The translations under genes and the position numbers were made by a program. 64,000 nt of DNA from Micrococcales bacterium UBA7472 (GTDB lineage Bacteria > Actinomycetota > Actinomycetes > Actinomycetales > Microbacteriaceae): the NCBI GenBank assembly GCA_002478545.1, contig DLOY01000084.1, forward strand, positions 53,533 through 117,532, read 5' to 3'. Each line of letters opens with the position of its first letter. Within the stretch, counting starts at the first letter, position 1. Of this stretch, positions 9,459 through 20,500 are shown piece by piece. The notes under the pieces are model-generated. The model saw only the letters and a list, made by a program, of their open reading frames with translations. It did not search any database and was not told the origin of the DNA.

Positions 9459-10775
9459 CTATTGCTTTCTCAAAATCGCCATGAACATCGCATCGGTGCC
9501 ATGCTCGTGTGTCCAAAGCTGAACTGTCTTTCGGCCTGGGTTTAGTTTCAGCGAAGGTGAAACCCGAGAAAGGACTTCGTTCGCGTTTACCAGCGCAACA
9601 TCCTTGTGGCGATCCAATGCTGCTTTGATCTGAGCATTGGTCTCTTGAACCAAGGGTGAGCAGGTGGAGTAAAGCAAGTAACCGCCCGGGCGCAACGAGC
9701 GCACTGCGGCATCCAGAAGCTCTGCCTGAGTCTTGACTAATCCAGGTAACTGCTCCGGCTTTTTGCGCCACCTAGACTCTGGCTTTCTACGTACCGACCC
9801 CAATCCAGAACATGGAGCATCCAGCAACACGGCGTCGTAGTGGTTGCTTTTGGCTTCTTGTCCGTATGCCACAATCACCTCGCCGGGTCCTGATGGGTCC
9901 AGGGCATCCCGAACTAGTTCAGCTCGTTGCGGATTTGGTTCAAGGCAATCTAAGGATCCGCCGTATTCTCTGATTCCCGCCTGCAAGACAGCTGATTTGC
10001 CACCTGGTCCGGAGCACATGTCCAACCAATTACCCGATCGATCTCCGACCTCAAGCAAAGTAAGTGCGACAAGTTGTGAACCCTGGTCTTGAACTCTAAC
10101 TCCGGGAAAGCTAAGCAATGGTTCGGGGTTCCCCTTGGCAATGAACCCAATCGGAGAGGCTTCTCCGGCCTCTAACTCGAGTTTGTTGAGATACGTTTTG
10201 GCATCCTCACTCAACGCCGCAAGGTTCACCAGTGGGGTTTGGTTATTGGCGGTGAGCAGATCTTCCAGCTCCTCACCGCGACCATCAAGCTCCAGGGCTG
10301 TTTTGAGCGCCGTTACAACCCAGGTTGGATGCGAATGCTTGATAGCCAAAAACCCATTGCCGCTCTTGCCGGCTAGGACCTTGCTCAGTAAAGCATCAAA
10401 CCCTGCCCTATCGGCATTTCGCAGAACCGCATTGGCAAGACCTGAGGCGTTCTTCTCAAATTTCTTCACGAGCTCGACGCTCTCGTGGATGGCGGCGTGG
10501 GACGGAACCCGCATTCGAAAAAGTTGGTGAAGGCCAAGCTGCAACACCAGCCTGAGTTTGCTACTGAGAACCTTCCCATGGGTGAAGGAGTCGATGAAGG
10601 CGTCGTATTGCGAACGCCAGCGAAGCGTGCCATAGCTAAGCTCTTGAATCAGCCCTCTATCGGCATCGCTGAGGTCAACCTTTCCTAAAACCTTGGGCAG
10701 CAACAGGTTGATGTAGCTATCTGACTGTTCGACTCGCACCAATAGATCGAGTGCTATCTCACGCGGGTTAGTCAA
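9459..10775 (-). CDS. rsmB: 16S rRNA m5C967 methyltransferase (RsmB/Fmu)
   Basis: RsmB methylates C967 of 16S rRNA using SAM. Residues 1-130 form a NusB-like RNA-binding domain, and the C-terminal half is the methyltransferase, with SAM motif LDMCSGPGGKS at 251-261, DAPCSG (Cys322, base release) and STCS (Cys372, nucleophile). The 438-residue length is normal. The start is TTG at 10775, overlapping the fmt stop by eight bases (TTGACTAA), with a strong GAGGTGATC ribosome binding site. Confidence 0.95.
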   Translation of the reverse strand: MTNPREIALDLLVRVEQSDSYINLLLPKVLGKVDLSDADRGLIQELSYGTLRWRSQYDAFIDSFTHGKVLSSKLRLVLQLGLHQLFRMRVPSHAAIHESVELVKKFEKNASGLANAVLRNADRAGFDALLSKVLAGKSGNGFLAIKHSHPTWVVTALKTALELDGRGEELEDLLTANNQTPLVNLAALSEDAKTYLNKLELEAGEASPIGFIAKGNPEPLLSFPGVRVQDQGSQLVALTLLEVGDRSGNWLDMCSGPGGKSAVLQAGIREYGGSLDCLEPNPQRAELVRDALDPSGPGEVIVAYGQEAKSNHYDAVLLDAPCSGLGSVRRKPESRWRKKPEQLPGLVKTQAELLDAAVRSLRPGGYLLYSTCSPLVQETNAQIKAALDRHKDVALVNANEVLSRVSPSLKLNPGRKTVQLWTHEHGTDAMFMAILRKQ

Positions 10776-11685
10776 GGATCACCTCTTTATTCAGCCCCCT
10801 GAACCAATCCCCCGCTGACATTTCCTTCTTTCCCGACGGTTGAACTGTGATGAGTTCAACTCGGGTGCCACCACCACATTCGAGCAGGACGCGACCCGTG
10901 CTCATCGAAACTCGACCGGGCTGAGGGCTTAGTCCATCCAATTCGGCCCAGTTTGTAGAGCCCAGCGACTTTGCTCGCAATACTCGAAACGGTTCGTCAG
11001 CAAGCTGGGCCCAAGCTACTGGTTCTGGATTTAGGGCCATGACCTTGGCTGCGACTAACTCCGCGCTTTGATTTAGGTCCAACCGAGAAAGCTCGCGGGT
11101 CAGTTTTGGAGCCAGACTTGCTTCGCCCTGCTGGGCTAAAGCCTGTGGTCTTTGCTCAAGGGCTTGAAGAATTAGATCAACTCCCTGTTCAGTGAACATC
11201 TCCAGATGCTCGCCGTAGGTCTTATCCGGGTCGATGGCCATCGCCGACTGAGCGACGATTGGCCCAGTGTCCAGACCTTCTTCAAGCTCAAAGAGCGATA
11301 TTCCCGCTCCGGCACCAAGGTTCATCATTGAATACTGCAGCGGCGCGGCTCCGCGCCAAGCCGGTAGCAGGCTGAAGTGCAGATTCCACCATGACATGTT
11401 CAGTAGCGCGGACTTTGGTATCAGTGCTCCAAAGGCAATCACAATCCCAAGATCCGCTTGGGTTTCGGCAATCTTGCCAACAATCCCAGCATCCAGCCGA
11501 TTGCACTTAATGGTTTTCAAACCCAGTGCAGCCGCTGCCAGAGCGACTGGAGATGGGGTGATCACTCGCTTGCGTCCAACCGGGGCATCCTCACGGGTAA
11601 TCACTAGTGCAACCTCATGCAAAGCGCTCAATTTCCGCAACGCAACAGCAGCGATTTCTGGGGTACCGGCAAAGATCAGTTTCAT
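10768..11685 (-). CDS. fmt: Methionyl-tRNA formyltransferase
   Basis: Fmt formylates initiator Met-tRNA using 10-formyltetrahydrofolate. The 305-residue protein has the N-terminal Rossmann domain with catalytic Asn101, His103 and Asp139 in SWWNLHFSLLPAWRGAAP and GLDTGPIV, followed by the C-terminal tRNA-binding barrel. Its stop overlaps the rsmB start by eight bases, and its ATG lies six bases after the priA stop. Confidence 0.97.
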   Translation of the reverse strand: MKLIFAGTPEIAAVALRKLSALHEVALVITREDAPVGRKRVITPSPVALAAAALGLKTIKCNRLDAGIVGKIAETQADLGIVIAFGALIPKSALLNMSWWNLHFSLLPAWRGAAPLQYSMMNLGAGAGISLFELEEGLDTGPIVAQSAMAIDPDKTYGEHLEMFTEQGVDLILQALEQRPQALAQQGEASLAPKLTRELSRLDLNQSAELVAAKVMALNPEPVAWAQLADEPFRVLRAKSLGSTNWAELDGLSPQPGRVSMSTGRVLLECGGGTRVELITVQPSGKKEMSAGDWFRGLNKEVILD

Positions 11686-11691
11686 GGCTTC

Positions 11692-13533
11692 CTAGAGACT
11701 AGACCAATCGTCCATCGCGATCCTGAGACCGCGTCGCTTATTTGCCCCAACCAATCTGGCATTGGCCTTGAGCGCGTGCCTTCTAAGGGCGGCACTTATT
11801 TGTGGACCGTTTTGATAGCTGAATCGGATTAGTGAATTTGCCTGCTCACCCAGCTCTGTGCGCAACTCCTGGGCTCCCAAGTCTTTGACTTCATCAAGCA
11901 CTGCCACCAAGACCTCGGTGCTTGCCTGAAGCCATGCCACCCGAGCTGCGGGCGGGAGATTCAGAGCCTGGAGATCTCGAAGTGCAACTTTTGCGAGCTG
12001 TCTGTGTTGTCCCAAGGTGATGGCTTGTCCCAACGCACTGGGAATCCCGGCAATTACCGCCCTGCCATCATCTGCCAATAGCTCGATTGCCTCCATCCAG
12101 TCCCTGATCGCCAACTGCTCTGCCTGCAAGGACTGCGAGGACAGCCAAATATCGCAGTCCAGAATCAGTACTGCCGAGTAACCACCCGATGCAACTGGGC
12201 TAGCACCAGGCGTGGAAACCACAATGTGTTTGCTGGGCAAAATCTTTGATGGTTGTCGCTCAGCAGTGGATTCTGATATCAGCACCTGGGGAAATGCTTT
12301 ACCTAACTCACTCACGGTTCTGCTGCTGCCTGCTCGCCCCGATTTAGCTTTCGATGTGCCACAGTCTTGACACGAGGAAAACCCGATGCAACAGAGCTTG
12401 CAGGCAAAGCTGCCTGCGCCAGGCTCCCATATCGGTCCGCCGCAGTTCCTGCACCGAAGTTTGCCTCCGCAGCCGGCACAAAATGCCGCCGGGGAATTTC
12501 CCTTTCGGGGCAGTAAAACCAAAATTGGCCCCTGATCGACCCGTTCCCGGATTAGTTCAAAACTCGCTCGATCCATTCGAAGACTGGGTTCGCTGAATGC
12601 GATTCGCGCCGGAGGCGAAACTAGAGTGTGATCGCTTAGGTAACCAATCTCCACAAGTCGCTGCACCTCGACCGATCGATAATTGGCAGCTAGCACCAAA
12701 GCTCGGTTACTCGAGCGCATCAGCGCTAATTCTCGGGCGTGTGTGAAGGGCGAGCCCTGCTCCTTTAGTGAATCGTCCAAGTCATCAAATAGAGCAACCA
12801 TGCCGAGGTTGTGAACCGGCGCATAGATGGCGCTTCGCGTGCCAATTGCAATGGTTGCCGAAGGAATTAGTGAGCGATGAAAACTTTGAAACCGCTCGGA
12901 TTTCTTTTGTCCAGAACCAAACTCGACCAGGGCATCACCTAGCCCAGCCAGGGAGAAAATTCGCTTTAGGAGTTTGAGCTGCGACTGCTCGGGGAAAATC
13001 AAAATGCTGCTTTGACCCGCAACTAGTTTCTCAACCGCGTGAAAGGCAAAGAGATGAACCCAATCAGGGAATCGTTCTCCGCTAAAACTTAGATTTCGTG
13101 CAGCAGAGAGCACGGCCGATCGTGTTCCCAGGGATTTATCGAGCTTGGGTTCAGTGAAGGGATTTGCGATCAGCTCAAACTGCGGAGTGTGTTGAATCGA
13201 CACTCTTGGCATGTGATCGGGAACCGCCAGCGCAAGAATTTCCCCGATCGCAACGCTCTGCCGATCCGCAACCTGCCGAGCGAATGAGTAGATTTCGGGC
13301 GTCAAGACCGCCGTTTCAGAGACAATTTCCAGCAGTTCACTAGTTGCGTATGGACTTTGCTCTGCTAGGTCTGTGACGAAACCGGTGTGAGCTTTCTTGC
13401 TACGACCAATCTCAAACTTGACTCGCTGCCCAGTTTTGATAGCGGAGCGCAGGTGGTCAGGCACCAAGAAGTCGAACTCTCGGTCCAGTTGAATCAGATT
13501 AGATTCAGCGACCACCCGCGCAACCGCATTCAC
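11692..13533 (-). CDS. priA: PriA-family primosome protein, helicase motifs degenerate
   Basis: PriA recognises stalled forks and restarts replication. This 613-residue protein keeps the N-terminal 3'-DNA-binding domain and the paired-cysteine zinc region (CAGCGGKLRCRNCGG and CKLCCIGFSSCQDCG) of PriA. However, the Walker A GxGKT is missing (the region reads AFHAVEKLVAGQSSILIFPE) and the DEAH box is replaced by LFDDLDDS, so ATP-driven helicase activity is unlikely. Such non-helicase PriA proteins are usual in actinobacteria (for example Rv1402). The start is GTG at 13533, overlapping the metK stop by one base (TAGTG). Confidence 0.92.
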   Translation of the reverse strand: MNAVARVVAESNLIQLDREFDFLVPDHLRSAIKTGQRVKFEIGRSKKAHTGFVTDLAEQSPYATSELLEIVSETAVLTPEIYSFARQVADRQSVAIGEILALAVPDHMPRVSIQHTPQFELIANPFTEPKLDKSLGTRSAVLSAARNLSFSGERFPDWVHLFAFHAVEKLVAGQSSILIFPEQSQLKLLKRIFSLAGLGDALVEFGSGQKKSERFQSFHRSLIPSATIAIGTRSAIYAPVHNLGMVALFDDLDDSLKEQGSPFTHARELALMRSSNRALVLAANYRSVEVQRLVEIGYLSDHTLVSPPARIAFSEPSLRMDRASFELIRERVDQGPILVLLPRKGNSPAAFCAGCGGKLRCRNCGGPIWEPGAGSFACKLCCIGFSSCQDCGTSKAKSGRAGSSRTVSELGKAFPQVLISESTAERQPSKILPSKHIVVSTPGASPVASGGYSAVLILDCDIWLSSQSLQAEQLAIRDWMEAIELLADDGRAVIAGIPSALGQAITLGQHRQLAKVALRDLQALNLPPAARVAWLQASTEVLVAVLDEVKDLGAQELRTELGEQANSLIRFSYQNGPQISAALRRHALKANARLVGANKRRGLRIAMDDWSSL

Positions 13534-14720
13534 TACTTTCCTGCGGCCTCTCTCAGGGCATCGGCACGATCGGTGCGTTCCCAGGTGAACTCTGGCAACT
13601 CTCGTCCAAAGTGCCCATAGGCAGCAGTCTTTGCGTAGATCGGCCGTCTTAGGTCGAGCTCGCGAATAATTGCTGCTGGTCGAAGGTCGAACACCTTCGC
13701 GATTGCATTCTCAATCGCCTGGGTATCAACTTTTTCAGTGCCGAACGTCTCAACGAAGACCGCGACCGGCTTCGCCACGCCAATGGCATAAGCAACTTGG
13801 ATTTCAGCTCTGTCAGCAAGCCCAGCTGCAACCACGTTCTTGGCAACCCAGCGCATCGCATACGCTGCTGAACGGTCTACTTTGGAAGGGTCTTTACCGC
13901 TAAATGCGCCTCCACCGTGGCGAGCCATGCCACCGTAGGTGTCGACGATAATCTTGCGACCGGTTAGGCCAGCGTCTCCTTGTGGACCACCGATAACGAA
14001 GCGGCCCGAGGGGTTGATGAAGTACTTGGTGTTTTCAAAATCGAGCTTTGAATCCGCTAGAACTGGCTGAATCACTCGCGAGAGAATCAGTTGAGCGAGC
14101 TCGTCTTGAGTCGCGTCTTCATGGTGCTGCGTAGAGAGCACGACTGTGTCAATGGAGACCGGCTGATCCCCCTCGTAGTTCACCGACACCTGAGCCTTGC
14201 CATCCGGTCGGATTAGTCCATTGCCTAGTTCACGCCGCAGATTGCTGAGTGACTCGGTGATGCGGTGCGACAGCAGAATAGGAGTAGGCATCAGGACGTC
14301 AGTCTCATTGGTTGCGTACCCAAACATCATGCCTTGGTCGCCTGCACCAAGCTGGGATTCAGCGTCTTGCGCACCGGCGCGGGCCTCTAGGGCCGCATCA
14401 ACACCGGCAGCGATGTCTGGAGACTGTGCACCAATCGAGATAGAGACACCGCAGCTCTTACCATCAAAGCCAATCTCGGCATTGTTGTAGCCGATGGCCG
14501 TGATTCGATCACGAACCAGCTGTGGGATGTCAACGTAGGAGGAGGTGGTAACTTCGCCGGCAACGTGAACTAGGCCGGTGGTTACTAGAGTCTCGACAGC
14601 GACACGGGCAGATGGGTCCTGCTCCAGCATGGCATCGAGGATGGTGTCAGAGATCTGATCACAGATTTTGTCCGGGTGACCTTCGGTCACGGACTCCGAG
14701 GTAAATGTGCGTAGCTTCAT
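13533..14720 (-). CDS. metK: S-adenosylmethionine synthetase
   Basis: MetK makes SAM from methionine and ATP. The 395-residue protein begins with a typical [17 protein letters not shown] and contains [12 protein letters not shown] (ATP site), the glycine-rich [19 protein letters not shown] loop, and the YGHFGR ending. Its ATG is 22 bases after the coaBC stop. No SAM riboswitch is visible in the short upstream gap. It is followed by priA, as in the conserved actinobacterial order coaBC-metK-priA. Confidence 0.98.
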   Translation of the reverse strand: MKLRTFTSESVTEGHPDKICDQISDTILDAMLEQDPSARVAVETLVTTGLVHVAGEVTTSSYVDIPQLVRDRITAIGYNNAEIGFDGKSCGVSISIGAQSPDIAAGVDAALEARAGAQDAESQLGAGDQGMMFGYATNETDVLMPTPILLSHRITESLSNLRRELGNGLIRPDGKAQVSVNYEGDQPVSIDTVVLSTQHHEDATQDELAQLILSRVIQPVLADSKLDFENTKYFINPSGRFVIGGPQGDAGLTGRKIIVDTYGGMARHGGGAFSGKDPSKVDRSAAYAMRWVAKNVVAAGLADRAEIQVAYAIGVAKPVAVFVETFGTEKVDTQAIENAIAKVFDLRPAAIIRELDLRRPIYAKTAAYGHFGRELPEFTWERTDRADALREAAGK

Positions 14721-14742
14721 AGTGCCAAAGTCTATCTAGGCG

Positions 14743-15882
14743 CTAAGACAGTGATGGGATGACCCTCTCCAAAATCCATCTACTTAGCTCGGACTTTGTT
14801 CCAGATGCTGACTCATGGGAGTCTCGGGATATAAATTCGATCTGGTTGTGCTCAGACCCCAACGCGGTTACAGAGTTACCCACGATGAAGTCCACCCCTT
14901 TGTCCCACAGCTTCCCAGTAGCAATTTCAACTAGCCGGTCGCCATCGCAGTCGGACAGCGCAAATGCGACTGAGACGGCCTTGTGGTTTGCAACGTAGGA
15001 GGCAATCAGATCTTTGGTTGGAATGAGCTCAAGTGATAGCGACGCACCACGTTTGAGTTTCTCATTTGATGGATTCTTGACCCGAAAATCTGAAACTGCA
15101 GCGGCCATGACGATCAAATCACAGTCTCTGTCCATGGCAAGTTCCAGCTCATCCACATTGCCAACTCGAATCACATCGACCCCAGCCGGAGTCGATGTCT
15201 CGATATTGGCTGCAACCAAAGTCACTTGTGCACCAAGGTCACGTGCAGCCTTGGCTAGCTCGATGCCCATCCGACCGGTAGATGAGTTACTGATGAAGCG
15301 CACCGAATCAATTGCTTCTCGGGTACCTCCGGCGGTTACCAGAACATGCTTACCTTGAAGCGGGAGACCCGAGAGCGCGAAATCGGCGATTTCCTCTGGC
15401 TCTGGCATTCTCCCTGGACCCGAATCCTTGCCGGTCAGGCGACCTACTGCTGGCTCCATGACTCTGATGCCACGGTTTTGAAGGGTTGAAACATTGGCCT
15501 GTGTTGCTGGGTTTTGCCACATTTCGGTGTGCATCGCCGGCGCGACAACAATTGGCGCCGTTGACGCGAGAATCGCGTTCAACAGCAGATCATCCGCGAT
15601 GCCCGAGGCAAGTCTGGCTAGGAAACTGGCTGTTGCCGGTGCAACGATGATTAGGTCAGTTTGTTGCCCAAGTTCAACGTGTCTAACGTCTGCGACGTCG
15701 TGATACATGTCTAGGTCGATGTTTTTGCCGGAGAGCGCCTCAAGAGTGGTCTCGCCGATGAACTTCAGGGCGTTTTGAGTGGGAAGCACAGTCACATCGT
15801 GACCGGCTTCCTTCAACAGGCGAACCAGGTTCGCCGCCTTATAGGCCGCGATTCCACCTGTAATGCCAAGCAGAATGCGCAA
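14743..15882 (-). CDS. coaBC: Bifunctional phosphopantothenoylcysteine synthetase/decarboxylase
   Basis: CoaBC joins cysteine to 4'-phosphopantothenate and decarboxylates the product in coenzyme A synthesis. The N-terminal FMN-dependent CoaC half shows ITGGIAAYKA, the catalytic His in DVRHVELG and PAMHTEMW; the CoaB half begins near residue 180 with VTAGGTREAID, FISNSSTGRMG and the KLKRG lysine. The PAMH form replaces the PAMN of E. coli. The start is TTG at 15882, seven bases after the rpoZ stop. Length (379) is somewhat shorter than the usual ~400. Confidence 0.96.
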   Translation of the reverse strand: MRILLGITGGIAAYKAANLVRLLKEAGHDVTVLPTQNALKFIGETTLEALSGKNIDLDMYHDVADVRHVELGQQTDLIIVAPATASFLARLASGIADDLLLNAILASTAPIVVAPAMHTEMWQNPATQANVSTLQNRGIRVMEPAVGRLTGKDSGPGRMPEPEEIADFALSGLPLQGKHVLVTAGGTREAIDSVRFISNSSTGRMGIELAKAARDLGAQVTLVAANIETSTPAGVDVIRVGNVDELELAMDRDCDLIVMAAAVSDFRVKNPSNEKLKRGASLSLELIPTKDLIASYVANHKAVSVAFALSDCDGDRLVEIATGKLWDKGVDFIVGNSVTALGSEHNQIEFISRDSHESASGTKSELSRWILERVIPSLS

Positions 15883-15889
15883 CTAGAAC

Positions 15890-16144
15890 CTACTTGTTGT
15901 CGATCTTGTTTAGCTTGCCCTGGTGGATCTCATGCATGGCAATGCTGAGGGGCTTGTCGTCGATGCTGGAGTCAACCAGTGGGCCAACGTAGTTGAACAG
16001 GCTGCCCTCGTGCAGGGCCGCGTAGTACTCGTTGATCTGGCGAGCACGCTTTGAGGCGAAAATAACCAGCTCATAGTTTGAGCCTGCCTTTGCTAGTAGC
16101 TCATCGATAGGTGGGTTTACGATTCCCTCAAGCTTCTCGCTCAT
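15890..16144 (-). CDS. rpoZ: RNA polymerase omega subunit
   Basis: Omega helps assemble and stabilise RNA polymerase by clamping the beta' subunit. The 84-residue protein has the conserved core [18 protein letters not shown] and [11 protein letters not shown], followed by an actinobacterial insertion and [10 protein letters not shown]. It starts at ATG 16144, overlapping the gmk stop by four bases (ATGA). The gmk-rpoZ-coaBC-metK order is conserved in actinobacteria. Confidence 0.95.
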   Translation of the reverse strand: MSEKLEGIVNPPIDELLAKAGSNYELVIFASKRARQINEYYAALHEGSLFNYVGPLVDSSIDDKPLSIAMHEIHQGKLNKIDNK

Positions 16145-16701
16145 GATCCTCTTTCGTACTTGCGCACCAATTCAACTACCTGGGCGACACAGCTGTCCAG
16201 GTCTTGATTGGTTAGATTGAAATCAAACTCCCCCGCACTTGCTAATTCCGTGCGAGCTGTTGACAGTCTAGTTTGAATTTGCTCTTCTGTCTCGGTTCCC
16301 CGGTTTCTCAGTCGATACTCCAGCTCTTCCCAGCTCGGTGGCGAGATGAAAATCGTCAGCGCTTGGGGAATTCGGGTCTTGACCTGTCGAGCACCCTGAA
16401 GGTCAATCTCCAAAAGCAAGTGTTTATCCTCGGCCTCGGCTCTGGTCAGCTCATTTAGCGGGGTTCCGTAGTAATTAGAACCGTGCACGATCGCATGCTC
16501 GAGCAGCTGATTCTCGGCAATCAGGCCCTCAAACTCCTCCTTGGAGATGAAGTGGTAGTGAATACCATCAACCTCGCCAGGTCTGGGGTCTCTTGTGGTC
16601 GCGGAAACTGAAAGCATGAAATCTGGTTCGCTTGCCAGGATGCGCTGGACTATGGTCCCCTTGCCCACCCCGGCAGGTCCTGCGAGAACTACGAGCGCCA
16701 A
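16141..16701 (-). CDS. gmk: Guanylate kinase
   Basis: Gmk phosphorylates GMP to GDP. The 186-residue protein has the P-loop [11 protein letters not shown] at residues 6-16, the GMP-binding region [17 protein letters not shown], and the [13 protein letters not shown] lid. The start is a TTG at 16701 with AAGGAAGAG upstream, giving a 13-base overlap with pyrF; no ATG or GTG fits the P-loop position. In most actinobacteria mihF lies between pyrF and gmk; here the two genes overlap and there is no space for it. Confidence 0.95.
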   Translation of the reverse strand: MALVVLAGPAGVGKGTIVQRILASEPDFMLSVSATTRDPRPGEVDGIHYHFISKEEFEGLIAENQLLEHAIVHGSNYYGTPLNELTRAEAEDKHLLLEIDLQGARQVKTRIPQALTIFISPPSWEELEYRLRNRGTETEEQIQTRLSTARTELASAGEFDFNLTNQDLDSCVAQVVELVRKYERGS

Positions 16702-17504
16702 ATCTCTTCCTTTGCGATCTTGATTTGCTCCTTGAGCTTATCTGGACCCATCGAGGTCAATCCCCTAGACATTGAGGCGATGACATTCTTGGCGCTAGCG
16801 CCAAAGATGCGCTGAATATCGCCAAGTCTGGCTCCTTGAGCGCCAAAACCAGGAGCCAAAATGGCCACCTTGCAATCTTGTTCAACAACTTCGCCAAGGC
16901 CAAACTCTGAAAGTTCTTGCGTTGCGCCTATTACCAATCCGAGGTTTTGAGCCTCTACCCTCCGAGCAGCATCCAGCACCAGCTTTGACACGCTTTTGTT
17001 GCCCTGGCGTGCGGTTTGGAGCTGTTTTGCCTCAGGGTTTGAGGTCGCGCACAACACGAAAAGACCGCCGTTCACATCGCTGGCATACTCCAGCATGCCC
17101 TCAAGCGAGTCTGGCCCAAGATAGCCCGAGACCGTTAGCGCGTCAGATCGAAGCGGTGAATCATCTCCAAACCAAGCCTCGGAATAACCCTGCATGGTGG
17201 TTCCAATATCGCCGCGTTTTGCATCTGAAATCACGAACAGGTTTGCAGCCCTGGCCTCGGCCAAGATTTGCTCCAGTGCGAGTATCCCCTGAGAACCAAA
17301 GCGCTCAAAGAAGGCCACCTGAGGCTTGATGAATCCAAGATTATCGACCGCTGCGTCAAGGCATCTAAGACCAAAGTCCAAGACTCCCTGGGCAGAGTTC
17401 GGTAGCCCCCACTCGCGCAACTCACCCTCTGAAGGATCAATCCCTAGGCAAAGCGCAGAGTGATCCTCGATTGTTTTGTGAACGCGGGTGAGAAAACTAG
17501 TCAT
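16689..17504 (-). CDS. pyrF: Orotidine 5'-phosphate decarboxylase, group 2
   Basis: PyrF decarboxylates OMP to UMP, the last de novo step. The 271-residue length and the active site [10 protein letters not shown] (Lys96) mark the group 2 form found in actinobacteria, and the APGFGAQG phosphate loop is near residue 215. The ATG at 17504 overlaps the carB stop by eight bases (ATGACTAG), so it is translated with the pyrimidine operon. Downstream it overlaps gmk. Confidence 0.96.
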   Translation of the reverse strand: MTSFLTRVHKTIEDHSALCLGIDPSEGELREWGLPNSAQGVLDFGLRCLDAAVDNLGFIKPQVAFFERFGSQGILALEQILAEARAANLFVISDAKRGDIGTTMQGYSEAWFGDDSPLRSDALTVSGYLGPDSLEGMLEYASDVNGGLFVLCATSNPEAKQLQTARQGNKSVSKLVLDAARRVEAQNLGLVIGATQELSEFGLGEVVEQDCKVAILAPGFGAQGARLGDIQRIFGASAKNVIASMSRGLTSMGPDKLKEQIKIAKEEIWRS

Positions 17505-20500
17505 TCAGAAGCTGCTTTCTCTTCAGCGCATGTTCCTGAAGGGGCTTGACCTTGAATTCACCCTCGCGAATCATTTCGAATGAGCCGATTGCCGCACTCA
17601 GCTGAGCTGCAGTCGTGAAAATTGGCTTATCGGCCGCAGTAGTCGCGGCCCTGATCTCATAGCCGTCCACTCGTGCATCTGCTCCGGATGGGGTGTTTAC
17701 CACCACGTCAACCTCACCTGCGGTGATCATTTCAACAATCGAACGCTCACCGCTCTCGGCTTGGGAGTGCTTCGCAACGCGCTCGGCAGCAATACCGTGC
17801 CTGGAGAGCATCTTCGCTGTGCCGTCAGTGGCGAGAATTCGATAGCCAAGCTGACTGAGCCTTCGCACCGGAAGCAGTAGCTGGGGCTTATCGCGATCCG
17901 CAACCGAAACGAATACGGTTCCTGACTTGGGGAGCTTAGATCCCGCACCGGCTTGAGACTTAGCAAAGGCAGTCGGGAAGTCATCATCAATTCCCATCAC
18001 TTCTCCTGTTGAGCGCATCTCCGGCCCTAGAAGAGAATCCACGAATCGACCATCCCTGGTAGCGAAGCGCTTGAAAGGTAAAACTGCTTCCTTTACCGAA
18101 ATTGGAGTGCCGGTGGGAAGGTGTTTTCCATCCTGTGCAGGCAGGGCTCCCTGAGCAATCAGATCCTTGATCGAGGATCCAGCCATCACAAGTGCCGCAG
18201 CTTTAGCAAGTGTGATGCCCAGGGCCTTGGATACAAATGGCACAGTCCTTGATGCTCGAGGGTTGGCTTCCAGCACGTATAGCACATCTGAGGCAAGCGC
18301 GAACTGTACGTTGATTAGACCCTTGACCCCAAGCCCCCTTGCAATCTCTTCAGTCGCTTTTGCTACACGGTCAATCTGAGCTTCGCTCAGAGTGATAGGA
18401 GGCAAGGTACAGCTTGAGTCGCCGGAGTGGATGCCAGCCTCCTCAATGTGTTCCATGACTCCACCGACATACAGCTCGGTTCCGTCATAGAGCGCATCAA
18501 TATCAATTTCGATTGCATCGTCGAGGAAGCGGTCAACCAACAGTGGGTGTTCACTGTCCACCAGCGCGTGGCCAGCGATGCGTCCGAAGTAACCCTCGAG
18601 GGACTTCTCGTCATAGACAATCTCCATACCGCGACCACCCAAGACGAAGGATGGGCGAACCAAAACCGGATAGCCGATGCGGTTGGCCACCGCCACCGCC
18701 TCTTCAAGATTGGTGGCAATTCCGTTGGCTGGTGCGGTTAGGCCAGCGGCATCCAAGATCTGCTGAAACTGCCCGCGCTCTTCTGCCTTGTCAATCGACT
18801 CTGGGGTGGTGCCCAAGATTGGCACACCGGCTGCCTCGAGACCTTTGGCAAGCCCCAGTGCAGTTTGGCCACCGAGCTGAACCATTACGCCCAGCAGCTC
18901 GCCGGACTGGCTCTCCGCGTGAATAACCTCAAGCACATCTTCCAGAGTCAGTGGCTCGAAATAGAGGCGGTCTGAAGTGTCGTAGTCAGTTGAGACAGTC
19001 TCTGGGTTGCAGTTCACCATGATGGTCTCGTAGCCGGCATCGCGCAATGCAAATGCTGCGTGCACGCAGGAGTAGTCAAATTCAACACCCTGACCGATGC
19101 GGTTTGGACCCGAGCCCAGGATCACTACCTTCTTGCGACTAGATGGCCTTACCTCGGTGAACTGCTCATATGAGCTGTAGTGGTAAGGAGTTAGTGCCGG
19201 AAACTCCCCCGCACAGGTGTCAACCGTCTTGAAGACTGGACGTAGGTTCAGCTCGTAGCGCAGTGCACGCACCTGGTCCTCGCTCATCCCTCGCAGCTGA
19301 GCAATTTGGACATCGGAGAATCCGTGCTCCTTTGCTCGCTTGAGCACATCGCGGCTGAGCTCAGGCTCGTCCTTCAACCATTGAGCAACTTCGTTGATTA
19401 GTTGAATTTGGTCAATGAACCAGGGGTCAATTTTGGTCGCCTCAAATACCTGCTGTGCCGTTGCCCCAAGGCGCAAAGCCTGCTGAAGCTGAACGATTCG
19501 CTCATCAGTCGGGGTCTTTATCTTGGTCAAAAGCTCCTGAGCGGAATCCGCGGTCTCTCCCCAGTGGAAGGAGCTTCCTCGCTTCTCAAGCGAACGAAGC
19601 GCCTTCTGAAGCGCTTGAGTGAAGGTTCTACCAATCGCCATTGCCTCACCCACACTTTTCATGGTTGTGGTCAGGGTTGGGTCGGCAGCAGGGAACTTCT
19701 CAAACGCAAATCTCGGAGCCTTCACCACGATGTAATCCAGGGTTGGTTCGAAGCTTGCGGGAGTAACGCCAGTGATGTCGTTTGGAATCTCATCTAGGGT
19801 GTAGCCGATTGCCAATTTCGCAGCAATCTTGGCGATTGGAAAACCGGTCGCCTTTGAGGCCAACGCTGATGAACGTGAAACACGGGGGTTCATTTCGATA
19901 ACGATGACGCGGCCATCCTCTGGGTCAACCGCAAACTGAATGTTGCAACCTCCGGTGTCTACACCGACCGCGCGAATAATCTCGATACCGATGTCGCGAA
20001 GGTTCTGGTACTCGCGGTCTGTCAGGGTCAGCGCAGGGGCTACGGTAATTGAGTCACCGGTGTGAACTCCTACCGGATCGAAGTTCTCAATAGAACAGAC
20101 GACAACAGTGTTGTCGTTCTTATCGCGCATGAGCTCGAGCTCATACTCCTTCCAGCCCAGAATTGATTCTTCGAGTAGCACCTCTGAAGTTGGCGATGCC
20201 TGGAGACCCGCGCCAGCGATTCTCCTTAGGTCAGCTTCGTTGTAGGCAAATCCGGAACCTAGACCGCCCATTGTGAAAGATGGTCGGACAACCATCGGGT
20301 AACCAAGCTGCCCAGCTGCCTCCAGAACCTCATCCATGTTGTTGGCGATAAAGCTTCTGGCAACATCTGCACCAGCATCCAAAACCAACTGCTTGAAGGC
20401 CTGACGGTCTTCACCGGCTTTGATTGCATCGACATTTGCACCAATCAGTTCGACACCGTATCGCTCGAGCGAACCACGCTCATAGAGCGACATCGCTGCG

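Noticed and set aside
9277..9771. Long open frame of 164 codons on the minus strand spanning the rpe-rsmB junction
   Set aside because: It lies in another frame of two well-identified genes, has a biased composition and matches no family.
14721..14742. SAM riboswitch upstream of metK
   Set aside because: Only 22 bases separate metK from coaBC and no riboswitch core can fit.
16922..17329. Open frame of 135 codons opposite pyrF
   Set aside because: Antisense to pyrF, proline- and arginine-rich, with no ribosome binding site or recognisable domain.
18513..18926. Open frame of 137 codons opposite carB
   Set aside because: Antisense to a highly conserved ATP-grasp region; composition is that of a shadow frame.
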